Assembly: GCA_014523695.1 (NCBI GenBank)
Contig: JAATVS010000227.1
Location: 1-6,149, forward strand
DNA: 6,149 nucleotides
Direction: 5' to 3'
DNA from: Nitrososphaerales archaeon TH5895
GTDB lineage: Archaea; Thermoproteota; Nitrososphaeria; Nitrososphaerales; Nitrososphaeraceae
Position 1 is the first letter of the stretch, and each line of letters opens with the position of its first letter. Positions 1 to 5,615 of the stretch are shown here, in pieces. The position numbers were made by a program, and so were the translations under genes. The notes beneath the pieces are model-generated. The model was given only the letters and a program-made list of their open reading frames with translations. It ran no database searches and had not been told where the DNA came from.

Positions 1-80
1 ACATTTCTTCCAAATTTGTCAGTGCGAGTAGTTGATAATTGTGACAATAGGACTGTATTCTTAAGTTTAACTAAACCTAA

Positions 81-114
81 AATAGCTTCTGTACTCTAAT
101 AGCTTCTTTACTCT
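81..114. repeat. 17-bp tandem direct repeat (2 copies)
   Basis: AATAGCTTCTGTACTCT (81-97) is followed immediately by AATAGCTTCTTTACTCT (98-114), with one mismatch (G to T). The core AATAGCT appears again at 134-140. It lies in non-coding DNA. A slippage duplication is the simplest explanation; two adjacent protein-binding sites are possible but nothing else supports that. Confidence 0.8.
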
Positions 115-265
115 TAAAATTTTGTCAATTACAAATAGCTGTGAATACCTGAGTACTAGTATAGCTCATTTTTTCATGATGTCCTAATATGTGAAAAATA
201 CTTTCCAACAAGGATACAATACACCATAACGGGATGAATAGTGATATTATAGAGTATGACCTTCT

Positions 266-445
266 CTAGATATTTTCAGCCATTCTTTCCATATTGAATC
301 TTCCGTTTACAAACTTAGGTTCTTTTACACCCTGACTTCATTTCTTCTTCGGATTTATCCTGATATAATTAGTGTCATGAGTTACCGGGTTGATCCATAT
401 ATTCACCTTGTCGAACAACCGTATTCGCGTTACTATAAATGCCTC
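266..445 (-). pseudogene. Possible decayed coding remnant, family unknown
   Basis: Read on the minus strand, one frame from about 445 down to a TAG at 266-268 is interrupted only by a TGA at 338-340. It gives fairly protein-like text on both sides of that stop: an upstream part containing FDKVNIWINPVTHD, and a downstream part ending VNGRFNMERMAENI. That ending loosely recalls C-terminal helices of some family-4 glycosyltransferases, but the likeness is too weak to name it. There is no start codon with a promoter, and the frame is also closed upstream. It may be chance open sequence in AT-rich DNA. Confidence 0.2.
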
Positions 446-575
446 TGGGGACCTGGCGGATCAACACCTCCTAGATCATCAATGATGATAGCCACTTTAT
501 TATTTCTCAAAAAGTTCAGCTAGATATTGAAACAAGCTATCGTCCTTTGACAAAATTCTACGCCTTATCATACAC

Positions 576-583
576 TTTAAATT
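576..583 (+). promoter_or_regulatory. TATA-like box ahead of the DHFR stub
   Basis: TTTAAATT centred near 579 lies about 30 bases before the ATT at 609, where the family's start codon would be expected. That is the spacing of an archaeal TATA box giving a leaderless or near-leaderless transcript. It is seen in sequence only; promoter activity is inferred. Such AT-rich strings are common in this DNA. Confidence 0.35.
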
Positions 584-608
584 CTATTGTTCTTAGCTTT
601 TATTATCC

Positions 609-740
609 ATTAAGACGTCTGTTTTCATTGCAATCAATTTGGATGGATATATAGCAAGAAGAGGTGGTAGTATTGATTGGTTAGAAAGCTCAATCACTAG
701 TTTACGAATAGTTAGGCATTCATGCTTTATATCCTATTAG
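609..740 (+). pseudogene. N-terminal stub of a dihydrofolate reductase / RibD-C family protein
   Basis: Beginning at an ATT (609-611), the frame reads I-K-T-S-V-F-I-A-I-N and then LDGYIARRGGSIDWLESS. This is the characteristic first strand and loop of the dihydrofolate reductase / RibD C-terminal domain superfamily (F-I-A-x-S-L-D-G-x-I-A, then G-S-I-D-W-L), which binds NADPH. Family members are usually about 170-220 residues, whereas this frame stops at TAG 738-740 after some 43 codons, and only the first ~27 look like the family. No ATG or GTG is available at the expected start. The catalytic and substrate-binding remainder is absent from the window, and the frame ends antisense to the last codons of the methyltransferase. 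It is read as a truncated, start-less relic. Family identity is quite secure; the exact breakpoint, about 690-720, is not. Confidence 0.72.
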
Positions 741-1358
741 CAGAGCCATTTCAAGCCACTTCCAATAACAATCCACTTCTACAAATCCTGTATCTCTCAG
801 CCACCCTAACTGGATTTCCATTGGTAACAATCTATTAGCCCTGTCTTCTTTTTCTGGACTATATCCAATTGCATTAAGAAATCTGACATGCAATTCTACA
901 GAGGGTGATGCAACATGTTCTAAATTACAGAATACTCCTGTTGGATTGACAATATCATAAATTTCTTCGTAGAGTTCTCGCTTACGTTCATGCTTAAGAT
1001 GATGGATGGCGAAACTTGATACAACAGCATCAAAGTAACCTAAATCATCTGGAAGAGGTTGACTGAGATCATGTTCTATAATTTTGACCTTTGAGTCGTT
1101 AGCAAAATGTTCCCTTGCAGATCTCAGCATTGTTGGAGATACGTCTATAGCCACTGCTTCTATTTCTGGTCGATTCGCCTTTATCAGTCTGATTAATCTT
1201 CCATCCCCTGTCCCTAGATCCAAGATTCGTTTTGTATCTTCAGGTAGATGATCTATCATGACAGATTCACCTTCTGAGCGGTGTGGAAGAGTGTCAGCTA
1301 CATTTAGGTATGCTAAAGCGTTTTGTGGACTTGACCATTCTTTTGCCGAACGACTCAT
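720..1358 (-). CDS. Class I SAM-dependent methyltransferase
   Basis: The 212-residue protein is a complete Rossmann-fold methyltransferase. SAM-binding motif I is ILDLGTGDGR (residues 45-54). The acidic residue for the SAM ribose is Asp72 in AIDVS, HDL lies at 96-98, and motif IV is the FDAVVSSFAIHHL block (109-121). LEHVASP follows at 146-152, and the tail CYWKWLEMALLIGYK is typical of the small soluble trans-aconitate/ubiquinone-type methyltransferase group. The substrate cannot be told from sequence. The ATG at 1358 is favoured because the ~44 residues before motif I fit the family and a GAGG (minus strand 1372-1369) lies 10 bases upstream. It is transcribed alone: 311 bp separate it from the HtrA gene on the same strand. 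Its 3' end overlaps the tail of the broken DHFR frame, but the protein itself shows no damage. Confidence 0.9.
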   Translation of the reverse strand: MSRSAKEWSSPQNALAYLNVADTLPHRSEGESVMIDHLPEDTKRILDLGTGDGRLIRLIKANRPEIEAVAIDVSPTMLRSAREHFANDSKVKIIEHDLSQPLPDDLGYFDAVVSSFAIHHLKHERKRELYEEIYDIVNPTGVFCNLEHVASPSVELHVRFLNAIGYSPEKEDRANRLLPMEIQLGWLRDTGFVEVDCYWKWLEMALLIGYKA

Positions 1359-1669
1359 GATAAAAAATCCTCATAGGGATACAAAAGCATTGCGCTGCCA
1401 CTTGGGAGCTTAGAAGAGAAATCAAGAAATAAATGAAGTGTAGATTTTTTTGATAATATTCAATTAAGAAATACCACCTCGTGTGATTGAAGAAGAGACT
1501 CGAGCTGAAATGCTTGGAGGCCAACAGTAAAACTCATTATTTTCGATTTTGAACATCGATCTCTTTGGATTCTGTCAACCGTAGTTGAAACCAGCACTGT
1601 ATTGTTAGCAGGTGAGACTAAATATGTCAGGTGTACCATGCATATTACCAGCTTGGAGTCAAACGAATA
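1359..1669. other. Intergenic region between methyltransferase and HtrA genes
   Basis: No gene is supported here. The stretch just above 1358 must hold the methyltransferase promoter; a weak TTTTGTATC element lies ~20 bases upstream on the minus strand, with GAGG at 1372-1369 as a possible ribosome site. A 5-bp inverted repeat TCGAT/ATCGA with a 7-base loop lies near 1542-1558, too short to call a terminator. A plus-strand frame at 1468-1530 ends in ...AEMLGGQQ and looks coding-like, but it has only 20 codons and no start. A T-run at about 1446-1452 belongs to no nearby plus-strand gene. Confidence 0.5.
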
Positions 1670-2827
1670 CTAGAAGGGCTCTTCTCTCTGTTCTAGTACA
1701 GAGGTAATATCACTTCTGTTTCCATCGGATGTAATTATATTCAAGGATATATCGTCACCCGGTAGTTTGTTGTTTTCTACATAATCAATGAGCTCAGATT
1801 TGTCTCTTACAACGTTACCGTCAACTGAAAAGATAATACTAAAGGGTGTTATTCCTGCTTTTTCTGCAGGACCTTCTGAAGCTACATTTTTTATGAATAC
1901 TCCTCTAGCGTCCGATAAACCAACTGAGTCTGCAAACAGCGGAGTAACATCTGCAATTTCTATGCCAAGCCATGGATGCTCATATGTACCCTGTGAGATC
2001 AGCTCGGGTATTACTCTTTGAATTGTGGCAGGTCCTATGGCAAAGTTTAATCCTTGTTCGGATGCTCCAGTTGCTATGTCAACTAAACCGTATTCATTCA
2101 CTCCAACAACGTCGCCTTGTAAATTCAAAAGAGGTCCACCTGAATTACCAGGATTTATGGCTGCATCTGTTTGAATGAGACCCCCTGTCCAGAATCTTCC
2201 AGTTATTATATTTAGGTCTATTCTATTAATCTGGCTAATTATGCCCTCGCTTACGGAAAGGGTGAGGCCTCGTGGACTGCCAACGGCAAACACTTGTTGT
2301 CCAACATGCATCTCTGATGAATTTTCAATTTGTAATGGCTTTAGATTTTCTCTGAATAATGCAGATGAATCAACCTGTATTACAGCCAGATCAGAATATG
2401 GATCTTCACCAATTATTGTTGCTGGATAGCTATTGCCACTAGAGAACTTGACATAAATAACATCTGCTCCCTGTGTAACGTGATAGTTTGTAACTATATT
2501 TCCATTTATATCAAAAACAAAACCAGAGCCAGAACCGCCGCCACCGTATACTAGAGGAGCGCCATCGATAGTTATTTTTGGATTAATTACATCACCTACA
2601 GTGATTATCTCAATAACTGAATCCTTTACCTTATTAAATAAATCGGAGATAATGGCGTCGGTGGTAACAGCGGTAATATTCGAAATGGCTTCTTGACTAT
2701 TCATAGTAGTTATTGTTGCATGAATATCGCCATTCCCATCTTTAAACGGCTCAAGTGCAGGTAAAGTAACACCCAAAATACTTAGGATCATAAGAGCAAA
2801 GGATCTCTTGAGAGAGATAGTATCCAT
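1670..2827 (-). CDS. Secreted HtrA/DegP-type trypsin-like serine protease with PDZ domain
   Basis: The 385-residue protein starts with a Sec-type signal or anchor (Lys7-Arg8, then a hydrophobic stretch to about residue 25), so it acts outside the membrane. A chymotrypsin-fold domain (about 55-275) carries the complete S1C triad: His116 in TNYHV, Asp146 in YSDLAV and Ser229 in GNSGGPL. The GSGSGF entry strand (99-103) and the AVGSPRGL loop (181-188) are also present. One PDZ domain follows (about 285-380), starting HPWLGI. HtrA proteins degrade or refold misfolded exported proteins, and the PDZ domain reads substrate C-termini. Length and layout are normal for one-PDZ members. The ATG at 2827 is supported by the signal peptide directly behind it and a TATA box ~29 bases upstream. 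It is divergent from the PsbP-like gene. The natural substrate is unknown. Confidence 0.94.
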   Translation of the reverse strand: MDTISLKRSFALMILSILGVTLPALEPFKDGNGDIHATITTMNSQEAISNITAVTTDAIISDLFNKVKDSVIEIITVGDVINPKITIDGAPLVYGGGGSGSGFVFDINGNIVTNYHVTQGADVIYVKFSSGNSYPATIIGEDPYSDLAVIQVDSSALFRENLKPLQIENSSEMHVGQQVFAVGSPRGLTLSVSEGIISQINRIDLNIITGRFWTGGLIQTDAAINPGNSGGPLLNLQGDVVGVNEYGLVDIATGASEQGLNFAIGPATIQRVIPELISQGTYEHPWLGIEIADVTPLFADSVGLSDARGVFIKNVASEGPAEKAGITPFSIIFSVDGNVVRDKSELIDYVENNKLPGDDISLNIITSDGNRSDITSVLEQREEPF

Positions 2828-2851
2828 ACAAAATAAAAAGTGACTGACTAA

Positions 2852-2860
2852 CTATATAAC
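2852..2860 (-). promoter_or_regulatory. TATA box of the HtrA gene
   Basis: On the minus strand GTTATATAG lies with its centre about 29 bases before the ATG at 2827. An archaeal TATA box at that distance predicts transcription starting within a few bases of the ATG, so the message should be leaderless or nearly so; no Shine-Dalgarno sequence is present. The box runs into a TAGTTAG sequence that recurs in mirror orientation at 2913-2919. Confidence 0.6.
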
Positions 2861-2908
2861 CTTTATAGGAGTATCGTTCTCTATTTATTATTTCTATAAT
2901 AGAATAGC

Positions 2909-2916
2909 TTAATAGT
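2909..2916 (+). promoter_or_regulatory. Candidate TATA box of the PsbP-like gene
   Basis: TTAATAG, inside 2909-2916, lies roughly 35 bases before the ATG at 2948. It would give a leader of about 10 bases. CTATAATA at 2894-2901 is an alternative that would give a longer leader. The choice favours 2909-2916 because the same sequence context (..A-TAGTTAG) surrounds the HtrA TATA box on the other strand. Confidence 0.35.
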
Positions 2917-2947
2917 TAGATCATTTGTACTTACTTCTCCCGGGTAA

Positions 2948-4456
2948 ATGAAGGATAATAGCTATTATATATCCAATAGAAGTATGAAAGGGAACAACGA
3001 TGGTGCATATCGGGAAAATTCTAAGAAAGTACATTATTCTCATAAATCTCATTCATTGTATGTCCTGCTTATGACCCTTAGTATCCTGTCCTTATTTTTG
3101 ATTTCAAATATTCTTACTTTGCCGTCTGAAACTATACTAATGTTTGCATCTAGTGGACAGGACGAAGATGATGATGAAGAAGAAAACAATACAGGGTCGT
3201 CGTTGGGAGATAGCGACGAAAGTATCGATGAAGATACCCTCTTGCAATACAATAATTCCGAATATGGTATAAGGATGAATTATCCATCTGATTGGAGCTA
3301 TCAAGAAGTACAGGCGCCTACTGATGCTCCAATAATTCCGATTGTCAATATGTTTCCTCCAATCTCAGATGACCCTAACGCCGTTACTTTCCTACAGATA
3401 GGTATAGAAGAACTTGAAACCCCTTTTTTAATTGATGAGTACTCAAGGAGTATGATTAATGGATATAGAGAAAGTAGGTTGAACTTCGATCTTGTATCCT
3501 CTAATACTGGTAATACACTTTCTGGACTTCCAACTTATGAAATAGTCTTTACGGACTCAGCAAACGGTACTGATAGAAAACTTATGGAGGTAGGGGCTTT
3601 AGATAGCGACAACAATAGAGTATATTATTTATTGTTTAATACAGAGGAATCAAGATATGATCTGTTTGTTCCTGCTTTAGAAAGTATGATCGATTCCTTT
3701 CAACTATTTTCTATAGGCGAAGTGAGCGTCATAAACGGTAACGTTAACAATGATACTATTTCTGATACTATTTCTAATGGTACTATACAGGATGGTTCAA
3801 TAACAACAACAACAACAACAACCGTCCCTTTATTTTCTATGCCCCAAAATGATACTGATATTTCAGCATCTAGTATCCAAAGCAATGATATGTTAGTATA
3901 TGAAAATTCTACTTACGGTATAAGTCTGTTATATCCAGCTACTTGGAAGTACTCTGATCCCGTTAAATCTCCAGAAGAACGCACTGTCTTTATCACTTTA
4001 TTTGAGCCGATGGCTGAAAGCGGAGCCGCATATCTTGGGATCGCAAGAGACGTTTTTAACGTTAATGAAACGTTAGATACATATCTTGCTGAGGTTATTC
4101 AAAGCTATAGAGGTAACACCCTCAATTTTACACTCATATCAACTGCTATGTCGCCAGATTTGAATTCTCCTCCTCAGTTAGCAGGTAATCCCGCTTATTC
4201 ATTGCTATATAGTCACAGCGATCCAGGCACCGGAGATATGTTATTAACTGAAGAAATAGGGACCATTGTCCCGGGTACTAATTTTGCGTACTATTTCTAT
4301 TACACAGCTGATATGCCTAGCTATAATAATTATATTGCTGACGCACTGTCGATTATTGATTCCCTAGAGATTCATCTTACAAATCTGAACGTAACAGAAT
4401 CAGAAGAGACGAACATTTTTGATATTCTGGAATCATTAGAATCTGGGGAAATTTAG
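2948..4456 (+). CDS. Exported protein with two PsbP-like domains
   Basis: The 502-residue protein has a basic N-terminus of ~35 residues, then one hydrophobic segment (about 37-58) that should anchor or export it, then a strongly acidic stretch (72-79, DEDDDEEE). Two related domains follow, at about 98-254 and 316-476. Each opens with the same pattern (Y-N/E-N-S-x-Y-G-I-x-x-x-Y-P-x-x-W) and continues with the strand order of PsbP/Mog1-like folds; nitrososphaerotal genomes carry several such PsbP-related proteins. The linker (about 258-300) is low-complexity and includes seven threonines. Ten N-X-S/T sequons (N80, N102, N206, N268, N277, N301, N320, N373, N393, N481) suggest glycosylation outside the cell. 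No catalytic residues are recognised and the function is unknown. The ATG at 2948 is used; Met13 is a possible alternative. It stands alone on the plus strand. Confidence 0.82.
   Translation: MKDNSYYISNRSMKGNNDGAYRENSKKVHYSHKSHSLYVLLMTLSILSLFLISNILTLPSETILMFASSGQDEDDDEEENNTGSSLGDSDESIDEDTLLQYNNSEYGIRMNYPSDWSYQEVQAPTDAPIIPIVNMFPPISDDPNAVTFLQIGIEELETPFLIDEYSRSMINGYRESRLNFDLVSSNTGNTLSGLPTYEIVFTDSANGTDRKLMEVGALDSDNNRVYYLLFNTEESRYDLFVPALESMIDSFQLFSIGEVSVINGNVNNDTISDTISNGTIQDGSITTTTTTTVPLFSMPQNDTDISASSIQSNDMLVYENSTYGISLLYPATWKYSDPVKSPEERTVFITLFEPMAESGAAYLGIARDVFNVNETLDTYLAEVIQSYRGNTLNFTLISTAMSPDLNSPPQLAGNPAYSLLYSHSDPGTGDMLLTEEIGTIVPGTNFAYYFYYTADMPSYNNYIADALSIIDSLEIHLTNLNVTESEETNIFDILESLESGEI
3752..3775 (+). 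repeat. Perfect 12-bp tandem repeat inside the domain linker
   Basis: GATACTATTTCT occurs twice without a mismatch (3752-3763 and 3764-3775) and is followed by a decayed partial third unit (AATGGTACTAT). It keeps the reading frame, encoding D-T-I-S twice and then N-G-T-I, and sits in the linker between the PsbP-like domains. The phase and position suggest linker growth by in-frame slippage. Confidence 0.85.
3802..3822 (+). repeat. (AAC)7 microsatellite encoding a threonine run
   Basis: Seven consecutive AAC units, read in frame as ACA/ACC codons, encode Thr286-Thr292 in the same linker. Trinucleotide repeats can gain or lose units without a frameshift, so linker length may vary between strains. 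A Thr run could also carry O-linked sugars; that is inference. Confidence 0.9.
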
Positions 4457-4713
4457 CTTCCAGATGCCAAAAGTATTCTGCTCAAAGAATGAGCGATATA
4501 TTCTTCCATAGGTATTCTATAATTCTACTGATTCTTATCTTTATCAAATCTACTATTTGAAATCGAATCATATCAACTAAAAGTGGTATTATGAAAGGCA
4601 TTACGATAAACTGAGCCCTATTAAATGAGAGGATTTTGCGATAATGAAGTCATTTCTCTGTAGTCACTTACTATTACTTTTATTTCATTTTTAGAAGGGA
4701 TTATGTAACATGC
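4457..4713. other. Convergent intergenic region
   Basis: It separates the ends of the PsbP-like gene (plus) and the Ig-like gene (minus). No gene is supported. A 23-codon hydrophobic plus-strand frame starts at an ATG at 4489 (to 4560), but without promoter or ribosome-site signals. The T-rich stretch near its right end is listed separately. Confidence 0.6.
4673..4692 (+). terminator. T-rich stretch, possible archaeal terminator
   Basis: On the plus strand the 20 bases are mostly T, in three runs (TTTT, TTT, TTTTT), the kind of sequence at which archaeal RNA polymerase terminates without a hairpin. It is over 200 bases past the PsbP-like gene's stop but before the convergent gene, so it could stop read-through. 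Weaker T-rich sequence closer to the stop (about 4528-4560) may serve instead. Confidence 0.3.
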
Positions 4714-5388
4714 TCAAGGATTTCCGGTTGTGCTCTGGCCACTATTAGGAGATAATGTACTTTGGCTTTGGCTTTGATCATTATCATGATGCATCGGTGT
4801 TGCGTATGGATTATTTTGGAGATTTGTTCTTGATTGGTCAGAACTTTTGTGTTGTTCAGCTATTTTGTTCTCTAAGCTATCATGCATCACTCTAGAAACT
4901 GATGATAAACTAGATTGATTATCGTCACCGGGCAGCCCTGTAAGATTTATTAAATGAGAGGACGATGTAGGTGAATTACTATTAACATTCAAACAAACAA
5001 TAAGTGAAGTGATCGTATTTTTTCCGAGTCTTAGCAAATTAGTTGCATTAAAAAAGGTAGAATTCCAATTAGAAAAGTCTTGTTCTCCTTGTGAACCAGT
5101 TGCAGAAGCATTTTGAAATGGTTGAACATTGTTTATAGATGTATAAATCGTGCAATTAGTATTACCTGTATCAGATGAAGTACCTTTTATGGTTAATTCC
5201 GGAGAAAGATATACATAACTCCCGTTTCTATGAGATGTAATTCCGATCTTTGGAAGATCATTTGGTATATTATCCAGGGAAATCCCATGGATCGTAAAAC
5301 CGTCAATGGGAATGGAAATGGAAAAGGTAAATAGTATACTTATAGACCAGAATACAAATACAGATAGGAGTACAAGAACTAAGAACAA
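4714..5388 (-). CDS. Secreted surface protein with Ig-like domain and low-complexity tail
   Basis: The 224-residue product begins with a hydrophobic segment (1-23) that should act as signal peptide or anchor. Residues ~47-151 look like a beta-sandwich Ig-like domain: an I-x-I-T-S-x-x-N-G-S-Y-V opening, L-T-I-K-G-T-S-S-D, then strands containing Cys79 and Cys132, which could form a disulphide, and an ending I-N-L-T-G. Such domains recur in nitrososphaerotal surface proteins. The tail (152-224) is rich in Ser, Gln and Asn, includes a QSQSQS run from a 6-base DNA repeat, and is probably disordered. Several N-X-S/T sequons are present. The frame opens after a TGA at 5404-5406, so the only listed start is TTG at 5388; an ATG at 5407 lies one base out of frame. 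Function unknown; export is the firmest prediction. Confidence 0.72.
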   Translation of the reverse strand: MFLVLVLLSVFVFWSISILFTFSISIPIDGFTIHGISLDNIPNDLPKIGITSHRNGSYVYLSPELTIKGTSSDTGNTNCTIYTSINNVQPFQNASATGSQGEQDFSNWNSTFFNATNLLRLGKNTITSLIVCLNVNSNSPTSSSHLINLTGLPGDDNQSSLSSVSRVMHDSLENKIAEQHKSSDQSRTNLQNNPYATPMHHDNDQSQSQSTLSPNSGQSTTGNP

Positions 5389-5423
5389 TTTATGTTCAGA
5401 CCGTCATTATTACCTCTATTTCT

Positions 5424-5433
5424 ATTTTATATG
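5424..5433 (-). promoter_or_regulatory. TATA box of the Ig-like surface protein gene
   Basis: CATATAAAAT on the minus strand is centred near 5428. Transcription would be expected to start about 25-27 bases on, at roughly 5402. That is close to the out-of-frame ATG at 5405-5407 and about 14 bases before the TTG at 5388, so the box supports this gene without settling its start. Confidence 0.5.
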
Positions 5434-5460
5434 ATTATTAGTTAATCACTTCTTACTTTT

Positions 5461-5479
5461 AGGTTGGTATATACAACCT
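5461..5479. promoter_or_regulatory. Inverted repeat AGGTTG-N7-CAACCT
   Basis: A 6-bp inverted repeat flanks a 7-base TA-rich centre (GTATATA). It lies about 28 bases beyond the TATA box of the Ig-like gene, where archaeal activators or repressors may bind. It shares TTGGTA with the palindrome at 5508-5517. The role as an operator is inferred from symmetry and place only. Confidence 0.4.
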
Positions 5480-5507
5480 AGCGCCTTAGATTAGTATGTT
5501 CTTTAAA

Positions 5508-5517
5508 TTGGTACCAA
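5508..5517. promoter_or_regulatory. Perfect 10-bp palindrome TTGGTACCAA
   Basis: TTGGTACCAA equals its own reverse complement. It sits in the same spacer as the inverted repeat at 5461-5479, 44 bases away measured between TTGGTA cores. Together they may be sites for a dimeric regulator of the downstream minus-strand gene. A single 10-bp palindrome can occur by chance, so this remains tentative. Confidence 0.35.
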
Positions 5518-5615
5518 AAGAATTGAATAGAAATGTTGAGATAGGTAACTACTGTTGCTAGAACGAACGAACTACTAGAGATCCTTTTGGAACACACGAT
5601 TATAATCCAACAGTA

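Larger units (their letters stand above)
1..608. other. Gene-poor region without an intact gene
   Basis: No reading frame of convincing length or composition spans this stretch on either strand. It holds a 17-bp tandem duplication (81-114), a coding-like but stop-interrupted minus-strand frame (266-445), and a 48-codon plus-strand frame (377-523) that I cannot match to any family. The last ~35 bases carry an AT-rich TATA-like element that fits as the old promoter of the DHFR stub. The density of broken frames next to a truncated gene suggests decayed sequence, though ordinary non-coding DNA cannot be excluded. Confidence 0.6.
2848..2919. repeat. 8-bp inverted repeat across the divergent promoter region
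   Basis: CTAACTAT (2848-2855) and its exact reverse complement ATAGTTAG (2912-2919) are 56 bases apart. Each copy reads ATAGTTAG toward its own gene and overlaps or abuts that gene's putative TATA element. The plus-strand copy is preceded by further AATAG units at 2898-2902, 2903-2907 and 2911-2915. This could be a shared site for one regulator acting on both genes, or simply two similar core promoters. Confidence 0.55.

Noticed and set aside
433..519. A minus-strand frame containing KVAIIIDDLGGVDPP.
   Set aside because: It is only about 27 codons between stops, has no start codon, and would need a frameshift to join the weak remnant at 266-445.
377..523. A 48-codon plus-strand frame beginning MSYRVDPY with an ATG and an AT-rich element upstream.
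   Set aside because: It matches no family I recognise, lacks a ribosome site, and overlaps an equally protein-like stretch on the other strand, so neither can be preferred.
1294..1524. A minus-strand frame of 76 codons over the methyltransferase start.
   Set aside because: It overlaps the clearly coding methyltransferase N-terminus in another frame and its sequence is low-complexity, Phe- and Ser-rich; a shadow frame.
1468..1530. A 20-codon plus-strand frame ending AEMLGGQQ that looks like a gene's C-terminus.
   Set aside because: It follows a TAA directly, has no recognisable family, and nothing upstream continues it in another frame; too short to call a pseudogene.
1542..1558. Short inverted repeat TCGAT/ATCGA as a terminator for the HtrA gene.
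   Set aside because: Only five base pairs, no T-tract after it on the minus strand, and more than 100 bases beyond the stop.
3752..3822. Repeat cluster considered as a CRISPR or regulatory repeat array.
   Set aside because: The repeats are in frame inside a coding linker, have no spacers, and are explained by slippage.
4489..4560. A possible 23-residue hydrophobic microprotein (MSDIFFHRYSIILL...).
   Set aside because: Short hydrophobic frames arise often in AT-rich DNA, and no promoter or ribosome-site support is visible.
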